Shown piece by piece: positions 7,864 through 17,470 of a DNA stretch of 64,000 bases (the first letter of the stretch is position 1; every line of letters begins with the position of its first letter). Location of the stretch: positions 1,488,001 through 1,552,000 of the forward strand of contig NZ_CP025086.1 of assembly GCF_004135935.1 (NCBI RefSeq), given 5' to 3'. Source of the DNA: Methylovirgula ligni. Its GTDB lineage: Bacteria > Pseudomonadota > Alphaproteobacteria > Rhizobiales > Beijerinckiaceae. A model generated the notes under the pieces. It was not told where the DNA came from and made no database searches. It saw nothing but the letters and a program-made list of their open reading frames with translations. A program made the translations under genes and the position numbers.

Positions 7864-10011
7864 TCAGTTCTGGCTGCCTTGCGCCGATCTTTGACGTTCA
7901 AAGCGCGAACGCGCGCCGGATTGCACGAAACGAACGAATTTTTTCGCAAGCGGGACGCTGTCGTTCCATGCGGACCGGAAAGATATATTTCGGATTGGCG
8001 CTTGCAGAACCGCAGGATCGGCTCCGGCGAGAATCACGGCCGTCCGTTCCAGCATAGCTGCCGGAGAAAAATTTCTTTCCGCTATGCGGCGGGTCATAGC
8101 GGAGAAATCCGGCCGCGCGCGGGACATCGCGATGACATTGTCGACCTTGGCACCGACGGCCTGCATATCGAGATGCTCGACCGTGCCGGTCGACAAACCC
8201 GTTACGCCTTCCACGAAGGTCTCGCTTGATCCGCCTGCCGGCGTCGACACGACGCCGAGACCGGCGAGCTGTGCTTCTATGAGCACATTTGGGACACCCT
8301 CGAAGCGAGACAACAAAAGAAACGAATCCATGTGGCTGAGCCAAAAGCCGATCGCGCCGGAGCGCCCGACGAAAAGGATGCGGTCGGCGAGGCCATATTC
8401 CGACGCGCGTTGCTTGACCTGCGCCCAGAGCAAGCCTTTACCGATGACTATAAATCGCGCGGTTGGGTGAGATTTGAGATATTCGCGCGCGAAATCGATC
8501 CACATAAGCGGGCGCTTGTCGCTGTCCATTCGGAATACGCCGCCGATTGTTTGGGCAGCGCCGGCGGTGCGGCGGTCAAAAGCCTCCCATTGTTCGAACT
8601 CACCAGGGCCGGGCTCGCTGTCTAACAGAGACAAGCCGTTGTGAACGACCTGGAAGCGAGCTGGCGAGTATCCCAGCCAGTCGCAATAGGCTGTCGCCGC
8701 CGCCTCGGTATTGCTGACCAGGGTCACGCCGGGAATAGAGATAAGCCCCTTATAAAGATCCTGATATTCCGGACGCAGACGATGGACGCGCAAATTCGGC
8801 GGCATCCCCCGCAGGCCGAGGACGATGCGCGGCACGCCGGCGAGTAGAGCCGCGACCGCGGCCAAGAGTATGGCCCCGTCCTGCCAAATGTAGGCGACGT
8901 CGATCTTCTCGCGGCGAAACCAGGCGACGAGACGGGCGATCCCGTACCCGATGGGAGCGCTGACAAGCGGCAGGAGACTGAGCACGTCAGGATCTGGCAC
9001 ATCGTCCAGCGTGAGCCGGGCGGCTGTCATTTCATCCGCTTCCCAAACACGAACCGGCTGGTCTCCGAATTCATGGAGGAAGAAATCGCGATCCTCCTCC
9101 CGCGCCAGAGACCTGACGACAACATGTATGGGGCCGCTGATCGTTATACCGCGGACCTCAGTTCCCGTGGTCATCGCCTCTGAAAGCAATTTTGCGGTTT
9201 TCACGAGCTGGCGTTCCGCGCCGCCGGGCGCAAGGCTTCCGGTGATGAGGGCGGTTGCGCCGACACGATTACCCGGGAGCGCGCGCGGCTTTCGGTGCTG
9301 GAACTTCGACAGCAGGCACGCAACGGCAACCGCGAGCGAATTTTCCCCGTTCTCCAGCCGGCGTGGCGCAAGGCTCTTCATGGTGGAAAGGGCGATGTCC
9401 AATTGCTCGGCTACAGCCGCCGCGGTCTTGTGCGGCGACGGCAGCGCGAGCATTGGCTCAAGGCATTCGCGGGCCTGCACCGCCCGGCCTTGCTGTTTCA
9501 ATCTCGTCGCGAAGAGAAGCCTCACGCGCGCTTCGTCGGGAAATCGTCGGGCCGCTTCCTCAAAAGTTGCGTTGGCCTGCGCAAAGTCGCGAATTCTGAA
9601 TAGGAGGTTCGCGCGTTCCAGAAGATGGTCAAGCGACAGGGCTCCGAGCGGCCGATGCGTCTCTATCAAGCCGCGCGCTTCATCGAAGCCTTGGCGTCTG
9701 GCGAGCCAGAGAATTCTATTCTCGAGAGCTACGGACGAATCAGGAAAACGTTCGTGAATTCGGACCCAGGTTTCAAAAACTTCGGCGCGAAGACCGGAAA
9801 TGTTGAGCAAGGTCCCGTAGAACACCTGTGCTTCCAACTCGTCCGGATAAGTCTGAGAAATGTTGTGCGCCCGTCGTAGCAGAGCGCGGGCGTCGGAAGC
9901 TGTGCGCGCTTGCGCAAGAAGATACGAACATTCTTCTCGCCATGAGATCTCAAGGTTTGGCTTAGCTGAAAGAAGGGACGCCTCGCTTGGCCACGCTTGA
10001 GTTTCGTTCAA
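7864..10011 (-). CDS. TPR-like / glycosyltransferase family 4 fusion protein A
   Basis: The protein has 715 residues. Residues 1-230 are helical repeats of TPR type (for example AQVFYGTLLNISG and ANATFEEAARRFPDE). Residues from about 250 form a GT-B glycosyltransferase of family GT4: ALITGSLAPGGAERQL at the nucleotide-sugar domain, YIWQDG, GVPRIVLGLRG, VSNTEAAA, VVHNGL, and the donor-binding EGVPNVLIEAQ (E-x7-E). It shares its WQDG and SN blocks with two other proteins of this locus, so the three are paralogs. It is read opposite to the export operon. The likely role is adding a sugar to the lipid-linked or growing polymer in the cytosol, with the TPR part docking partner enzymes. Confidence 0.85.
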   Translation of the reverse strand: MNETQAWPSEASLLSAKPNLEISWREECSYLLAQARTASDARALLRRAHNISQTYPDELEAQVFYGTLLNISGLRAEVFETWVRIHERFPDSSVALENRILWLARRQGFDEARGLIETHRPLGALSLDHLLERANLLFRIRDFAQANATFEEAARRFPDEARVRLLFATRLKQQGRAVQARECLEPMLALPSPHKTAAAVAEQLDIALSTMKSLAPRRLENGENSLAVAVACLLSKFQHRKPRALPGNRVGATALITGSLAPGGAERQLVKTAKLLSEAMTTGTEVRGITISGPIHVVVRSLAREEDRDFFLHEFGDQPVRVWEADEMTAARLTLDDVPDPDVLSLLPLVSAPIGYGIARLVAWFRREKIDVAYIWQDGAILLAAVAALLAGVPRIVLGLRGMPPNLRVHRLRPEYQDLYKGLISIPGVTLVSNTEAAATAYCDWLGYSPARFQVVHNGLSLLDSEPGPGEFEQWEAFDRRTAGAAQTIGGVFRMDSDKRPLMWIDFAREYLKSHPTARFIVIGKGLLWAQVKQRASEYGLADRILFVGRSGAIGFWLSHMDSFLLLSRFEGVPNVLIEAQLAGLGVVSTPAGGSSETFVEGVTGLSTGTVEHLDMQAVGAKVDNVIAMSRARPDFSAMTRRIAERNFSPAAMLERTAVILAGADPAVLQAPIRNISFRSAWNDSVPLAKKFVRFVQSGARSRFERQRSAQGSQN

Positions 10012-10400
10012 ATGCTCACCCTCACGATGATCGTCCTTCGCTTTCGATTCGCAAATTGCGAGTCACAAATCGAGGGAGCAAAAAATGTGCTAGCGCGATC
10101 GGCGTTCACGAAGCATGCAGGTCGTCATAAGCGCGGCAATAGCGCGCGATCGAATACCGATGTTGCATGCAGCGATGTCTGAACGATGAATCGAAGTTAG
10201 GAATATTGAGTTAAGGAAGGAATATGAAATTTGTTAGACCCGATGTTCGCGCGAGAAACGACATCGATCATTGAACGCGCTTCAAATAATTATTTTGTGG
10301 CGTATGATCATTGATGATCAGCACGAGCGAGGTGATATGCGCGAGTCGTTTTCATCACCTTTCGGGCGTCGTGCTATGACCTCTACGCTCAGGAGTGACG
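10012..10400. promoter_or_regulatory. divergent intergenic region with TGATCA repeats
   Basis: These 389 bases separate divergent genes and are AT-richer than the coding DNA. The sequence GATCATTGA occurs at 10266-10274 and again at 10306-10314, exactly 40 bases apart. The second copy belongs to TGATCA-TTGA-TGATCA (10305-10320). GCATGCAG also occurs twice, near 10115 and 10165. This is a plausible operator/promoter region for both TPR genes. No small gene was supported. Confidence 0.45.
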
Positions 10401-11606
10401 ATGACAAACCTTGTTGAATCATTGCGCAAGCTCAAGAGCGCGTGGCGCGAAGGCGATTTGAAAGCCGTGCTAAAACTTGCCGACAGCCTGCCAACCGATC
10501 TCTCCGGCGTACAAAAGCTTCGCCTGAAGGCAGCTCTGAAGACCGAAGACTGGGCAGTTGTCTCCGATGCCGCTCTGCATCTCGTATCCGAAGAGCCTGG
10601 ACTCGTCTTGACAGCAGCGAAGACTCTGCTGCGCAAGGATAAAGCATCCGACGCTGCACTTCTGCTCCTCCAGTTGAAAGAACACACGCCCGAACGCCAT
10701 GAAGTTGCGGAACAAACGGCAACTGTTCTGTTGAAGTCGGGTGCGTTGGCAAGCCAAAAGGGCGATGCAAGGAAGGCTGCCGAACTCTGGTGCCTTGGGG
10801 CGAAGCTTTCGCCGGAAAACGTCGCGCTCAAAAGGAAGCTTTCGGAAGCGCTTGCCGCCGCTGTGCAACGTGCAAAGTCCTTGACCACTGTGCGCGGCCT
10901 CGATGCCTATGTCGATGCCTGGGAGACAGTGCTATCGATCGACCCAGAGAATATCGCCGCAGCAAAACGGCTTGTCGTAGTGGCCGAGCAAAAGAGCAAT
11001 GCGAGCCGGGCGTTCGCACTCTGGGCGCGCCTTTTGAATATGGAGCCGGCAAACAAAGCGATCCCGTTGAGACTCACCAAAGCTGCGGTTCAAGCCGGCG
11101 ATGAAGCTAAAGCGCTCGTCCGCCTGCACGTCGCAGGCCTTGACGGGTCTGACGATAATGCCGTGAAAGTGCTGCGACGTCGCGTTATCGCGAAGATCAA
11201 GCAAGATCTCATAGATGACGATCCCGCAGCCGCGGCCGAGAAGTTTAACGCGCTCGCAAAAGCTCAGACAAGTGAAGAAGATATCGGGCGCCTTCCTGCC
11301 TCCATAGTCGTGCGTCTGACGCGAAAGTTGCGAGATGCCCGCAAAGCTGGCGATGACACTACAGCTTCATATCTCGCCAATTTGCTGCTGCAGATCGATG
11401 AGAGCAACGCTCTCGCCCTTTCGACCGCCGCGCGTCTGTCTCTGCAAAGCCGGAGGTTCGAGGATGCGGCAAAGCTCTATGAGCGGCTTCTCGCCAAAAA
11501 GCCTGATTTTCCAAAAGCCGCGCAGTTACTTGAGCGCGCGAAGGCGCACATCCAGTTGGCGCATATCGCCAAGGTCGTATCGGCCTCCAGCAGGTCGGCC
11601 GCGTGA
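10401..11606 (+). CDS. TPR-like repeat protein
   Basis: This 401-residue soluble protein consists of helix-turn-helix repeats of about 34-40 residues. TPR-type spacing is clearest at YVDAWETVLSIDPENIAAAKRL, AFALWARLLNMEPANKAIPLRL and FEDAAKLYERLLAKKPDFPKAAQLL. There is no signal peptide and no catalytic domain. ATG 10401 has AGGAG five bases upstream and is preferred to GTG 10395. It begins a long rightward run of glycosyltransferase and modification genes, so it is probably a scaffold for the polysaccharide machinery. Its repeats resemble the N-terminal halves of the neighbouring TPR-GT4 fusions, which suggests either that a fusion lost its enzyme domain or that a scaffold was duplicated. 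Confidence 0.78.
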   Translation: MTNLVESLRKLKSAWREGDLKAVLKLADSLPTDLSGVQKLRLKAALKTEDWAVVSDAALHLVSEEPGLVLTAAKTLLRKDKASDAALLLLQLKEHTPERHEVAEQTATVLLKSGALASQKGDARKAAELWCLGAKLSPENVALKRKLSEALAAAVQRAKSLTTVRGLDAYVDAWETVLSIDPENIAAAKRLVVVAEQKSNASRAFALWARLLNMEPANKAIPLRLTKAAVQAGDEAKALVRLHVAGLDGSDDNAVKVLRRRVIAKIKQDLIDDDPAAAAEKFNALAKAQTSEEDIGRLPASIVVRLTRKLRDARKAGDDTTASYLANLLLQIDESNALALSTAARLSLQSRRFEDAAKLYERLLAKKPDFPKAAQLLERAKAHIQLAHIAKVVSASSRSAA

Positions 11607-11639
11607 GCCGCGCCTTCGCGCATCTTTGCTGTCTCGAAC

Positions 11640-11661
11640 GGCGCCGTCAGAAGACGGCGCC
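11640..11661 (+). terminator. hairpin after TPR gene
   Basis: A perfect 9-bp stem (GGCGCCGTC / GACGGCGCC) with an AGAA tetraloop lies 33 bases after the TPR gene stop. It lacks a T-run. It may be a transcription attenuator or mRNA-stabilising hairpin before the next gene. Confidence 0.5.
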
Positions 11662-11702
11662 TGTCCCATCCAGTCACGCAATTGCCTGGCGCGAGCGCTG
11701 CA

Positions 11703-13727
11703 ATGGAGAGCGATGACATCGTTACGCGTACAATAAATGGCGTGGGAACGATTATAAGTATCTCGCGCAAATCACATGCTCAAGAAATTGGCGAAGCCCG
11801 CGCTATCGCCAATGCAGTCCAAGGCACGAAAGATGTCGCCGGGGCGCTCGAAAAGCTGCTTCCTATGGTCGCAGCAAATCCGGAGGACGAGCCTTTTCAG
11901 CATTACGTTGCACGGGTGTTCGACCGCGTCCAGAATCCGGATGCCTATGTGATCTGGAAGGGCATCGCCGCGCGATTCCCGCAATCCGAGATAGCATTCG
12001 TGCGGGTTCTACGGTGGAAGATTCGGCTGGAAGGATTGGAAGCAGGCAGAGAGTTTTTTGAATTAAAGTTTCCATATCCGCCGCCGCAACCCTCAGCGCT
12101 GCTGCATTTTGGACGCTGCCTGCTGGAATTGAAGGATCATGATGGCGCGGAAAATGCGTTCAGAATGGTAGCTGAGCACCCGAACGCGACGGAAGAAGTA
12201 TTGGTCGAACTCGGACGGCTTTACATATCCAAAGCACAATTATCTCGCGCCGCCGTTGTGTTGCAGTCGGCACGCGATCGTTTCGGCATGAGCCGGAAAA
12301 TCGGTAGTCTTCTCGATAGAATCGATGAAAGTCAGAGCGCCGCGAGGCTCTTGTCGGGTGACACAGCCGTCGTGGTCTTGAGTCGCGCAGAGCTGATAGA
12401 ATTAGCCTTTGCCAGTGCCGCCGTAATGCGTGCGCCGGATCTGCGGGACGGCAATCGCACATTAGGCGGCATTGTCCTCGTCAACGGAAGTCTCGGCGCT
12501 GGCGGTTCTGAGCGACAGCTTGTCTATACCGCGATCGGGTTGCACGAAGCCGCATCTCTAGGTGTGATGTTCGGCGGCCGGAAAATTGTTGGCCCTGTGT
12601 CGGTCATCTGCCGGTCGATTTCTAGTCGTGCCGGTGCAGATTTTTTTCTTCGGGATTTGATCGGCTCTGGAGTCGCTGTCGACGAATATTTCAAATTTGA
12701 CGAAAGTCACGGTCTCGCTAATTCGCATGTGCGGGAACTTCTTCCGCTCCTTACGCATTTGCCCTCACGAATGCAGGAGGGGGTGGTGCGCCTTACAGAT
12801 GTCCTCGCGCGGACAAAACCGGATGTCGTTCACATCTGGCAGGATGGTTCTGCCTTAGCAACAAGCCTGGCGGCCGTGGCCGCCGGTGTTCCGCGCATAG
12901 TCGTCAGTGTGCGGAGCGTTCCCCCCTGCGACCGGCCGCATCGCGCGAAGCCGGAATACGCAGAAGTCTATCGCGCGCTGCTTCAGCAGCCAAATACGTC
13001 ACTTCTCTCAAATTCTCATGTAGTCGCATCACGATATGAGGAATGGCTCGGGCTTGAGCGAGGTTCCGTTCATATTGTCAAGAACGGAGTGCGTGACCTG
13101 AGCGTTGCCGCGACAGAGCCGACGACTTCCGCATTGTCGCGGTCTTTGGGTGGCGACGGAGAGCGGGCATCGCTCATCGGCTCCGTGTTTCGGTTCGATG
13201 AGAACAAGCGGCCATTGCTGTGGCTGGATGTCGCGCGCGAGATTGCTGCGCGGAACGATGCCGTTCGATTTGTGCTCGTCGGCGATGGACCCTTACTGGA
13301 CGCGGCAGTTCGTCACGCGCGCGCGCTGGGTTTAGCCGATCGTGTGATCTTTACCGGAAGCTCGGGAGATGTCGGTTTCTGGCTTTCGCACATGGATGTA
13401 TTCCTGCTGTTATCACGCCATGAGGGTTTACCGAATGCATTGATCGAAGCGCAGCTTGCAGGCGTTCCCGTGGTCGCGACGCCCGCAGGCGGCGTGGCCG
13501 AAGCGATCGACGAAGGGGTCACGGGCACTTTGCTTGGCTCCAGCGATCCGGTCGACGTCAAGGCTGCGGCTGATGCGGTCCTTGCGTGGCTCGGAGAGGG
13601 CGTTGCGCGGCAGGAGCGCTCGCGCAAATGCGCCGCTTGGGCGCGTCAAAAATTTTCTTACGACGAGATGATTCGTCTGACGCTCGCTGCTTATCTCGGC
13701 CTAACTGAGGAAGCGTCGGCTGCGTGA
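11703..13727 (+). CDS. TPR-like / glycosyltransferase family 4 fusion protein B
   Basis: The protein has 674 residues from ATG 11703; an upstream TTG at 11682 would add seven. The first 200 residues are TPR-like helices, including DAENAFRMVAEHPNATEEVLVELGRLYIS. The rest is a GT4 enzyme: GGIVLVNGSLGAGGSERQL, VVHIWQDGSALA, GVPRIVVSVRSVPP, LLSNSHVVASRYEEWLG, IVKNGV, FRFDENKRPLLW and the E-x7-E donor motif EGLPNALIEAQ. It is a clear paralog of proteins A and C of the locus. It should transfer a hexose or uronic acid from a nucleotide-activated donor during repeat-unit assembly. The donor cannot be predicted. Confidence 0.86.
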   Translation: MESDDIVTRTINGVGTIISISRKSHAQEIGEARAIANAVQGTKDVAGALEKLLPMVAANPEDEPFQHYVARVFDRVQNPDAYVIWKGIAARFPQSEIAFVRVLRWKIRLEGLEAGREFFELKFPYPPPQPSALLHFGRCLLELKDHDGAENAFRMVAEHPNATEEVLVELGRLYISKAQLSRAAVVLQSARDRFGMSRKIGSLLDRIDESQSAARLLSGDTAVVVLSRAELIELAFASAAVMRAPDLRDGNRTLGGIVLVNGSLGAGGSERQLVYTAIGLHEAASLGVMFGGRKIVGPVSVICRSISSRAGADFFLRDLIGSGVAVDEYFKFDESHGLANSHVRELLPLLTHLPSRMQEGVVRLTDVLARTKPDVVHIWQDGSALATSLAAVAAGVPRIVVSVRSVPPCDRPHRAKPEYAEVYRALLQQPNTSLLSNSHVVASRYEEWLGLERGSVHIVKNGVRDLSVAATEPTTSALSRSLGGDGERASLIGSVFRFDENKRPLLWLDVAREIAARNDAVRFVLVGDGPLLDAAVRHARALGLADRVIFTGSSGDVGFWLSHMDVFLLLSRHEGLPNALIEAQLAGVPVVATPAGGVAEAIDEGVTGTLLGSSDPVDVKAAADAVLAWLGEGVARQERSRKCAAWARQKFSYDEMIRLTLAAYLGLTEEASAA

Positions 13728-13791
13728 AAGCGCCGCATCGCGGGCAAATGACTCTGCGCTCTTGATGAGCAAGTGTGCCTCGGAGATGACG

Positions 13792-15705
13792 ATGACGCCA
13801 TTTTTGGTGCGTATGCCTTGGCTGCCGACAGCGCCCACGGATTTCGCCGCGCGGTGTAAGTCCATGCGTAAGGAAGGCGCTGCGCCTGCGGAGATAAAAT
13901 TTCTTGCGGCACATGCCTTGGACACTGCGCAATCCGCCAACTTCACGCGCGTGCTTGGAAGCCGGCGGGACGCCGGTGATGATCTCACGCCATTGATGCC
14001 GTTTCATCTCGGCATTCTCAGCAGCGCCACGATCGACATCCTCTGCGATTGTCTGCCGGCCGCCGCCGTGCGCCATGGCATATCCTTGGCAATTTCGCAT
14101 GGTGCTTATGGGCAGGTTGTCCAGGACGCGTTGGATCCGTCCTCCGCACTTAATAAGCAACGTCTGGACGCTGTCCTCGTACGCGTCGATCACCGCTGGC
14201 TTAATCTCGACAAGCCGCTTTTCTCCGAATCACCAAAGGAGCGTGTCGATCTCGCTCTTGCCCAGATACGCAACATCGTTCTCGCAATCCGCGAGAACGG
14301 CCATGCGGCGGCGATCATTGAGACGATTCCCATTCCGCCCGACCCGCTCTTTGGCAATTTCGACCGGCGCCAGTCGGGCACGATTAGAAGCATGATAAAT
14401 GCCTATAACGACGGGCTTATCGATATTGCCTCGGACTCGAGCATCTACCTGCTCGATACCAGCGCTTTGGCAGAGCGTGTAGGCACGGATTATTGGTTCG
14501 ATCCGGTGCAATGGGGTGCTTACAAGCTGCCCTTCCACGCTGATGTTCACCCGATCTATTCTGACATGCTCGGGCGCCTGCTGGGCGCAATCCGCGGACG
14601 TTCGCGCAAATGTCTGGTTCTCGATCTCGATAACACGCTATGGGGCGGCGTCATCGGTGACGACGGGCTGGATGGCATTCACCTCGGCCAGGGAAGCGCA
14701 AAGGGCGAAGCATTCCTCGCTGTGCAGCAGATGGCGCTCGACTTGCGTGCGCGCGGGGTTTTCCTGGCAATAGCATCGAAGAACGATGACATCGTCGCTC
14801 GGCGTCCGTTCAACGAACATAAGGATATGCTGCTGAAGGAATCCGATATTTCGGTCTTTCAGGCGAATTGGATCGATAAGGCAAGCAATCTCGAAGCAAT
14901 CGCCAAGGCGCTGAATATCGGCATCGATGCGCTGGTGCTCCTGGATGATAATCCTGCCGAACGGGCAGGGATGCGTGCCGCTCTGCCGGATGTTGCCGTA
15001 CCCGAGTTGCCCGATGATCCCGGCTGGTTTCCTCGTTACCTGCTGGCCGCCGGCTATTTTGAGACCACGAGTTTCTCCGCCGAGGATCGCCTGCGCGTTG
15101 CGTCGATGGAATCGAACGCCAAGCGCGAGGAAGTCATGGCGAAATCGCGCAATATCGGGGAATATCTCACCGCGTTGGAAATGGTGATTTCGTTTGCTCA
15201 GATTGACAGGCAAGGTCGCGAGCGGACAACCCAGCTGATCAACAAGACCAATCAATTCAACCTGACAGGCTTGCGTTATACCTCGGATGAGGTCGCGGCC
15301 TTGGAGTCCGATCCGAAGGTTTACGGCTTGCAGGTTCGGATCGCCGACAAGTTCGGGGATTTCGGCATGATCGCGGTGCTGATCTGCCGCGAAATCGAAG
15401 CGGCGACCTGGCAAATCGATCTTTGGGCGATGAGCTGCCGAGTCCTCGGACGTAAGGTCGAGGAGGCGATTGTAGCGGAGATCGTCCGCGCGGTCCGCGA
15501 TCGTGGGGCAAAGACCTTGATCGGTCTTTATCGCCGTTCGCCCAAAAATGGAATGGTTGCCGATCTATATCCGCGACTTGGCTTTGCCGCGGCCGGCGAG
15601 AGAGACGGCGGCGTGCAAGCGTTCGCGCTGGATATCGAAAGTTATCAGATCCAGGCTCTGCCGTTCGAGATAAATCGACCGCGGCAAGCCGAGGCGGCGG
15701 AATGA
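13792..15705 (+). CDS. FkbH-type HAD-IIIC phosphatase/acyl-ACP loading protein
   Basis: The protein has about 637 residues in three parts: an N-terminal SGNH-like region, a central HAD-IIIC domain with DLDNTLWGG (Asp278 and Asp280 of the HAD motif), AIASKNDD and LLDDNPAER, and a C-terminal GNAT-like domain with TNQFNLTGLRY and a RVLGRKVEEAI block. FkbH proteins dephosphorylate 1,3-bisphosphoglycerate and load glycerate onto an ACP. An ACP gene lies at 3261 in the same locus, so glyceryl-type decoration of the polymer is a reasonable inference. ATG 13792 has GGAG six bases upstream; in-frame starts at 13765 and 13786 are also possible. The gene abuts the next one. Confidence 0.88.
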   Translation: MTPFLVRMPWLPTAPTDFAARCKSMRKEGAAPAEIKFLAAHALDTAQSANFTRVLGSRRDAGDDLTPLMPFHLGILSSATIDILCDCLPAAAVRHGISLAISHGAYGQVVQDALDPSSALNKQRLDAVLVRVDHRWLNLDKPLFSESPKERVDLALAQIRNIVLAIRENGHAAAIIETIPIPPDPLFGNFDRRQSGTIRSMINAYNDGLIDIASDSSIYLLDTSALAERVGTDYWFDPVQWGAYKLPFHADVHPIYSDMLGRLLGAIRGRSRKCLVLDLDNTLWGGVIGDDGLDGIHLGQGSAKGEAFLAVQQMALDLRARGVFLAIASKNDDIVARRPFNEHKDMLLKESDISVFQANWIDKASNLEAIAKALNIGIDALVLLDDNPAERAGMRAALPDVAVPELPDDPGWFPRYLLAAGYFETTSFSAEDRLRVASMESNAKREEVMAKSRNIGEYLTALEMVISFAQIDRQGRERTTQLINKTNQFNLTGLRYTSDEVAALESDPKVYGLQVRIADKFGDFGMIAVLICREIEAATWQIDLWAMSCRVLGRKVEEAIVAEIVRAVRDRGAKTLIGLYRRSPKNGMVADLYPRLGFAAAGERDGGVQAFALDIESYQIQALPFEINRPRQAEAAE

Positions 15706-15738
15706 TTGGAAGCAGGGCCGGATAAGCGGGGAAGGGCA

Positions 15739-17466
15739 ATGCCGCTATTTGACATTTCAGCTGCGGAAGCTGTCGAGACGAGGAAGGCAAACCCCTTCGC
15801 GACTTGGCCGGAGCGATCCAGGGCCAACCGCGTCGAGCCCGTTGCGAAGCCGTTTTTCAAGGCGCCCTTCCGTCTGCGGCGCGGCGAAGCGATCTTCACC
15901 GTCGGATCCTGCTTCGCCCGGAATGTCGAAGTCGAATTGATGAAGTGCGGCTTCGAAGTGCCGATGCGGCACTTGTTGAAGAAGCCCGAGTTCCGCAACA
16001 TGGAATCGGGGATCGTCAACAATTTCGGGACCCCCTCTATCTATAATGAGTTTGCGTGGGCGCTGGGCGAAAGGCCTTTCGTGCCGGAGGAGCATTTCGT
16101 CGAAGTGCTGCCAGGCAAATTCGCCGACATGCATATCGTCCCGTCGATTCGCGCGGAAAATTGGGATTGGGTGCTTGCGCGGCGCCGGGCGATTACGGAA
16201 GCTTATCGCACCGTTCGCGGTTGTCGGGTCGTCATCATGACTCTCGGCCTGATCGAAGTCTGGTTCGATACCAAGTCATCTTATTATTTGAATGCCCCGC
16301 CGAGGCCCAGCGTCGTGAAGCGCGAGCCTGAGCGGTTCCGTCTGCATGTTCTATCCTACGAGGAAGTTTATCATTATCTCGAAGGAGCGCTGCGGCTCAT
16401 CAAGGCGCATGGTCACAAGGACGTCGCGGTTCTTCTGACGATCTCGCCGGTCCCGCTCACCGCGACGCACCGCGAGCAGGATGTGATGGTGGCGAATACC
16501 TATTCCAAATCGGTGCTTCGCGCTGCCGCCGAAGCTGCTGCCGCGCGAAGCGATTTCGTCACTTATTTCCCAAGTTATGAATCGGTGACGTTGTCCGCTC
16601 GAGCCGTCGCGTGGCGCGACGACATGGTTCATGTCACGGATGCGATCGTTGCCCTCAATGTGAGCCGCCTGTTTGAGGCTTTTGTCGACGATGACGCCAT
16701 CGGGGCGCGTTATCAGCGCGAGATCAGCGAGGGCGGCGTCCTGATGGCCGTCGAATGGGCTCGCAAAATTCGCGAATCGGACTCCGGTGAGGCCGAAGCT
16801 TTTTTCAGACGATATGGAAAGCTCGCGGAGGAGTCCGTCGAGTTCGCGTTTGAATATGCGGATTATCTGACGTCCAAGGACGATTATGCCGGCGCGCTCG
16901 CCGTGCTCGATCGCGCGCCGAATGCGGATGAGGATCTGCAAGTGGTTATTGCGGGGGCGAAGCTTATGCTGAAGCTCGGCAAAGCGCGCGGAGCCTATGA
17001 ACGACTCGATTCTTTCGCTACGCCAGAGCAACGTTTGCACGGCGTTTGGGACAATCTCGTAGGCGCCGCGAAAGCGGCCGGAGACGGCGAATTGCTGAAG
17101 GATGTGACCGAACGCTGGTGCGCCGCGGTGCCTAAAAAGGCAGGCCGCACGCGCACGCTGACTGGCCGCTGGTTTCATATGCACAGGGATTTCGCGACCG
17201 CGCTTGTCTATCTTCAGCAGGCGGTGAAGCTGACGCCCGAAGATGCGACTGCGCGTATTTTTTATATTCAAACGCTTGATGCTTTGGGTCGAGTCGGAGA
17301 TGCCGAGGCAAATTTTGCGCTCGTGCGGCCGACAACACCGAATGAAATCATCTTGTTTGAGCGTTTGCAGCGCCGGTTTGGCGTGGCCGGAAACGGTGCC
17401 GCGGGCGCCCTCGCGGATGGCAATAAGGTACTGGAGCGTCAGCCTTCCGAAATTTTAGTGCGGTGA
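15739..17466 (+). CDS. GSCFA-domain protein with C-terminal TPR-like repeats
   Basis: The 575-residue protein carries VGSCFARN (GSCFA at residues 56-60), then NNFGTPSIYNEF, VIMTLGLIEVW and TISPVPLTAT blocks. These are standard for the GSCFA family, an SGNH-related group found in polysaccharide clusters. MVHVTDAIV near residue 300 probably carries the catalytic His. The last 230 residues are TPR-like helices (YLQQAVKLTPEDATARIFYIQTLDALG). ATG 15739 has a GAAGGG site; TTG 15706 abuts the upstream stop but has no ribosome site. It directly follows the FkbH-type gene, which suggests it uses or edits the ACP-bound acyl group, most likely as an acyl transferase onto sugar. That role is inferred. 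Confidence 0.83.
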   Translation: MPLFDISAAEAVETRKANPFATWPERSRANRVEPVAKPFFKAPFRLRRGEAIFTVGSCFARNVEVELMKCGFEVPMRHLLKKPEFRNMESGIVNNFGTPSIYNEFAWALGERPFVPEEHFVEVLPGKFADMHIVPSIRAENWDWVLARRRAITEAYRTVRGCRVVIMTLGLIEVWFDTKSSYYLNAPPRPSVVKREPERFRLHVLSYEEVYHYLEGALRLIKAHGHKDVAVLLTISPVPLTATHREQDVMVANTYSKSVLRAAAEAAAARSDFVTYFPSYESVTLSARAVAWRDDMVHVTDAIVALNVSRLFEAFVDDDAIGARYQREISEGGVLMAVEWARKIRESDSGEAEAFFRRYGKLAEESVEFAFEYADYLTSKDDYAGALAVLDRAPNADEDLQVVIAGAKLMLKLGKARGAYERLDSFATPEQRLHGVWDNLVGAAKAAGDGELLKDVTERWCAAVPKKAGRTRTLTGRWFHMHRDFATALVYLQQAVKLTPEDATARIFYIQTLDALGRVGDAEANFALVRPTTPNEIILFERLQRRFGVAGNGAAGALADGNKVLERQPSEILVR

Positions 17467-17470
17467 TGAC

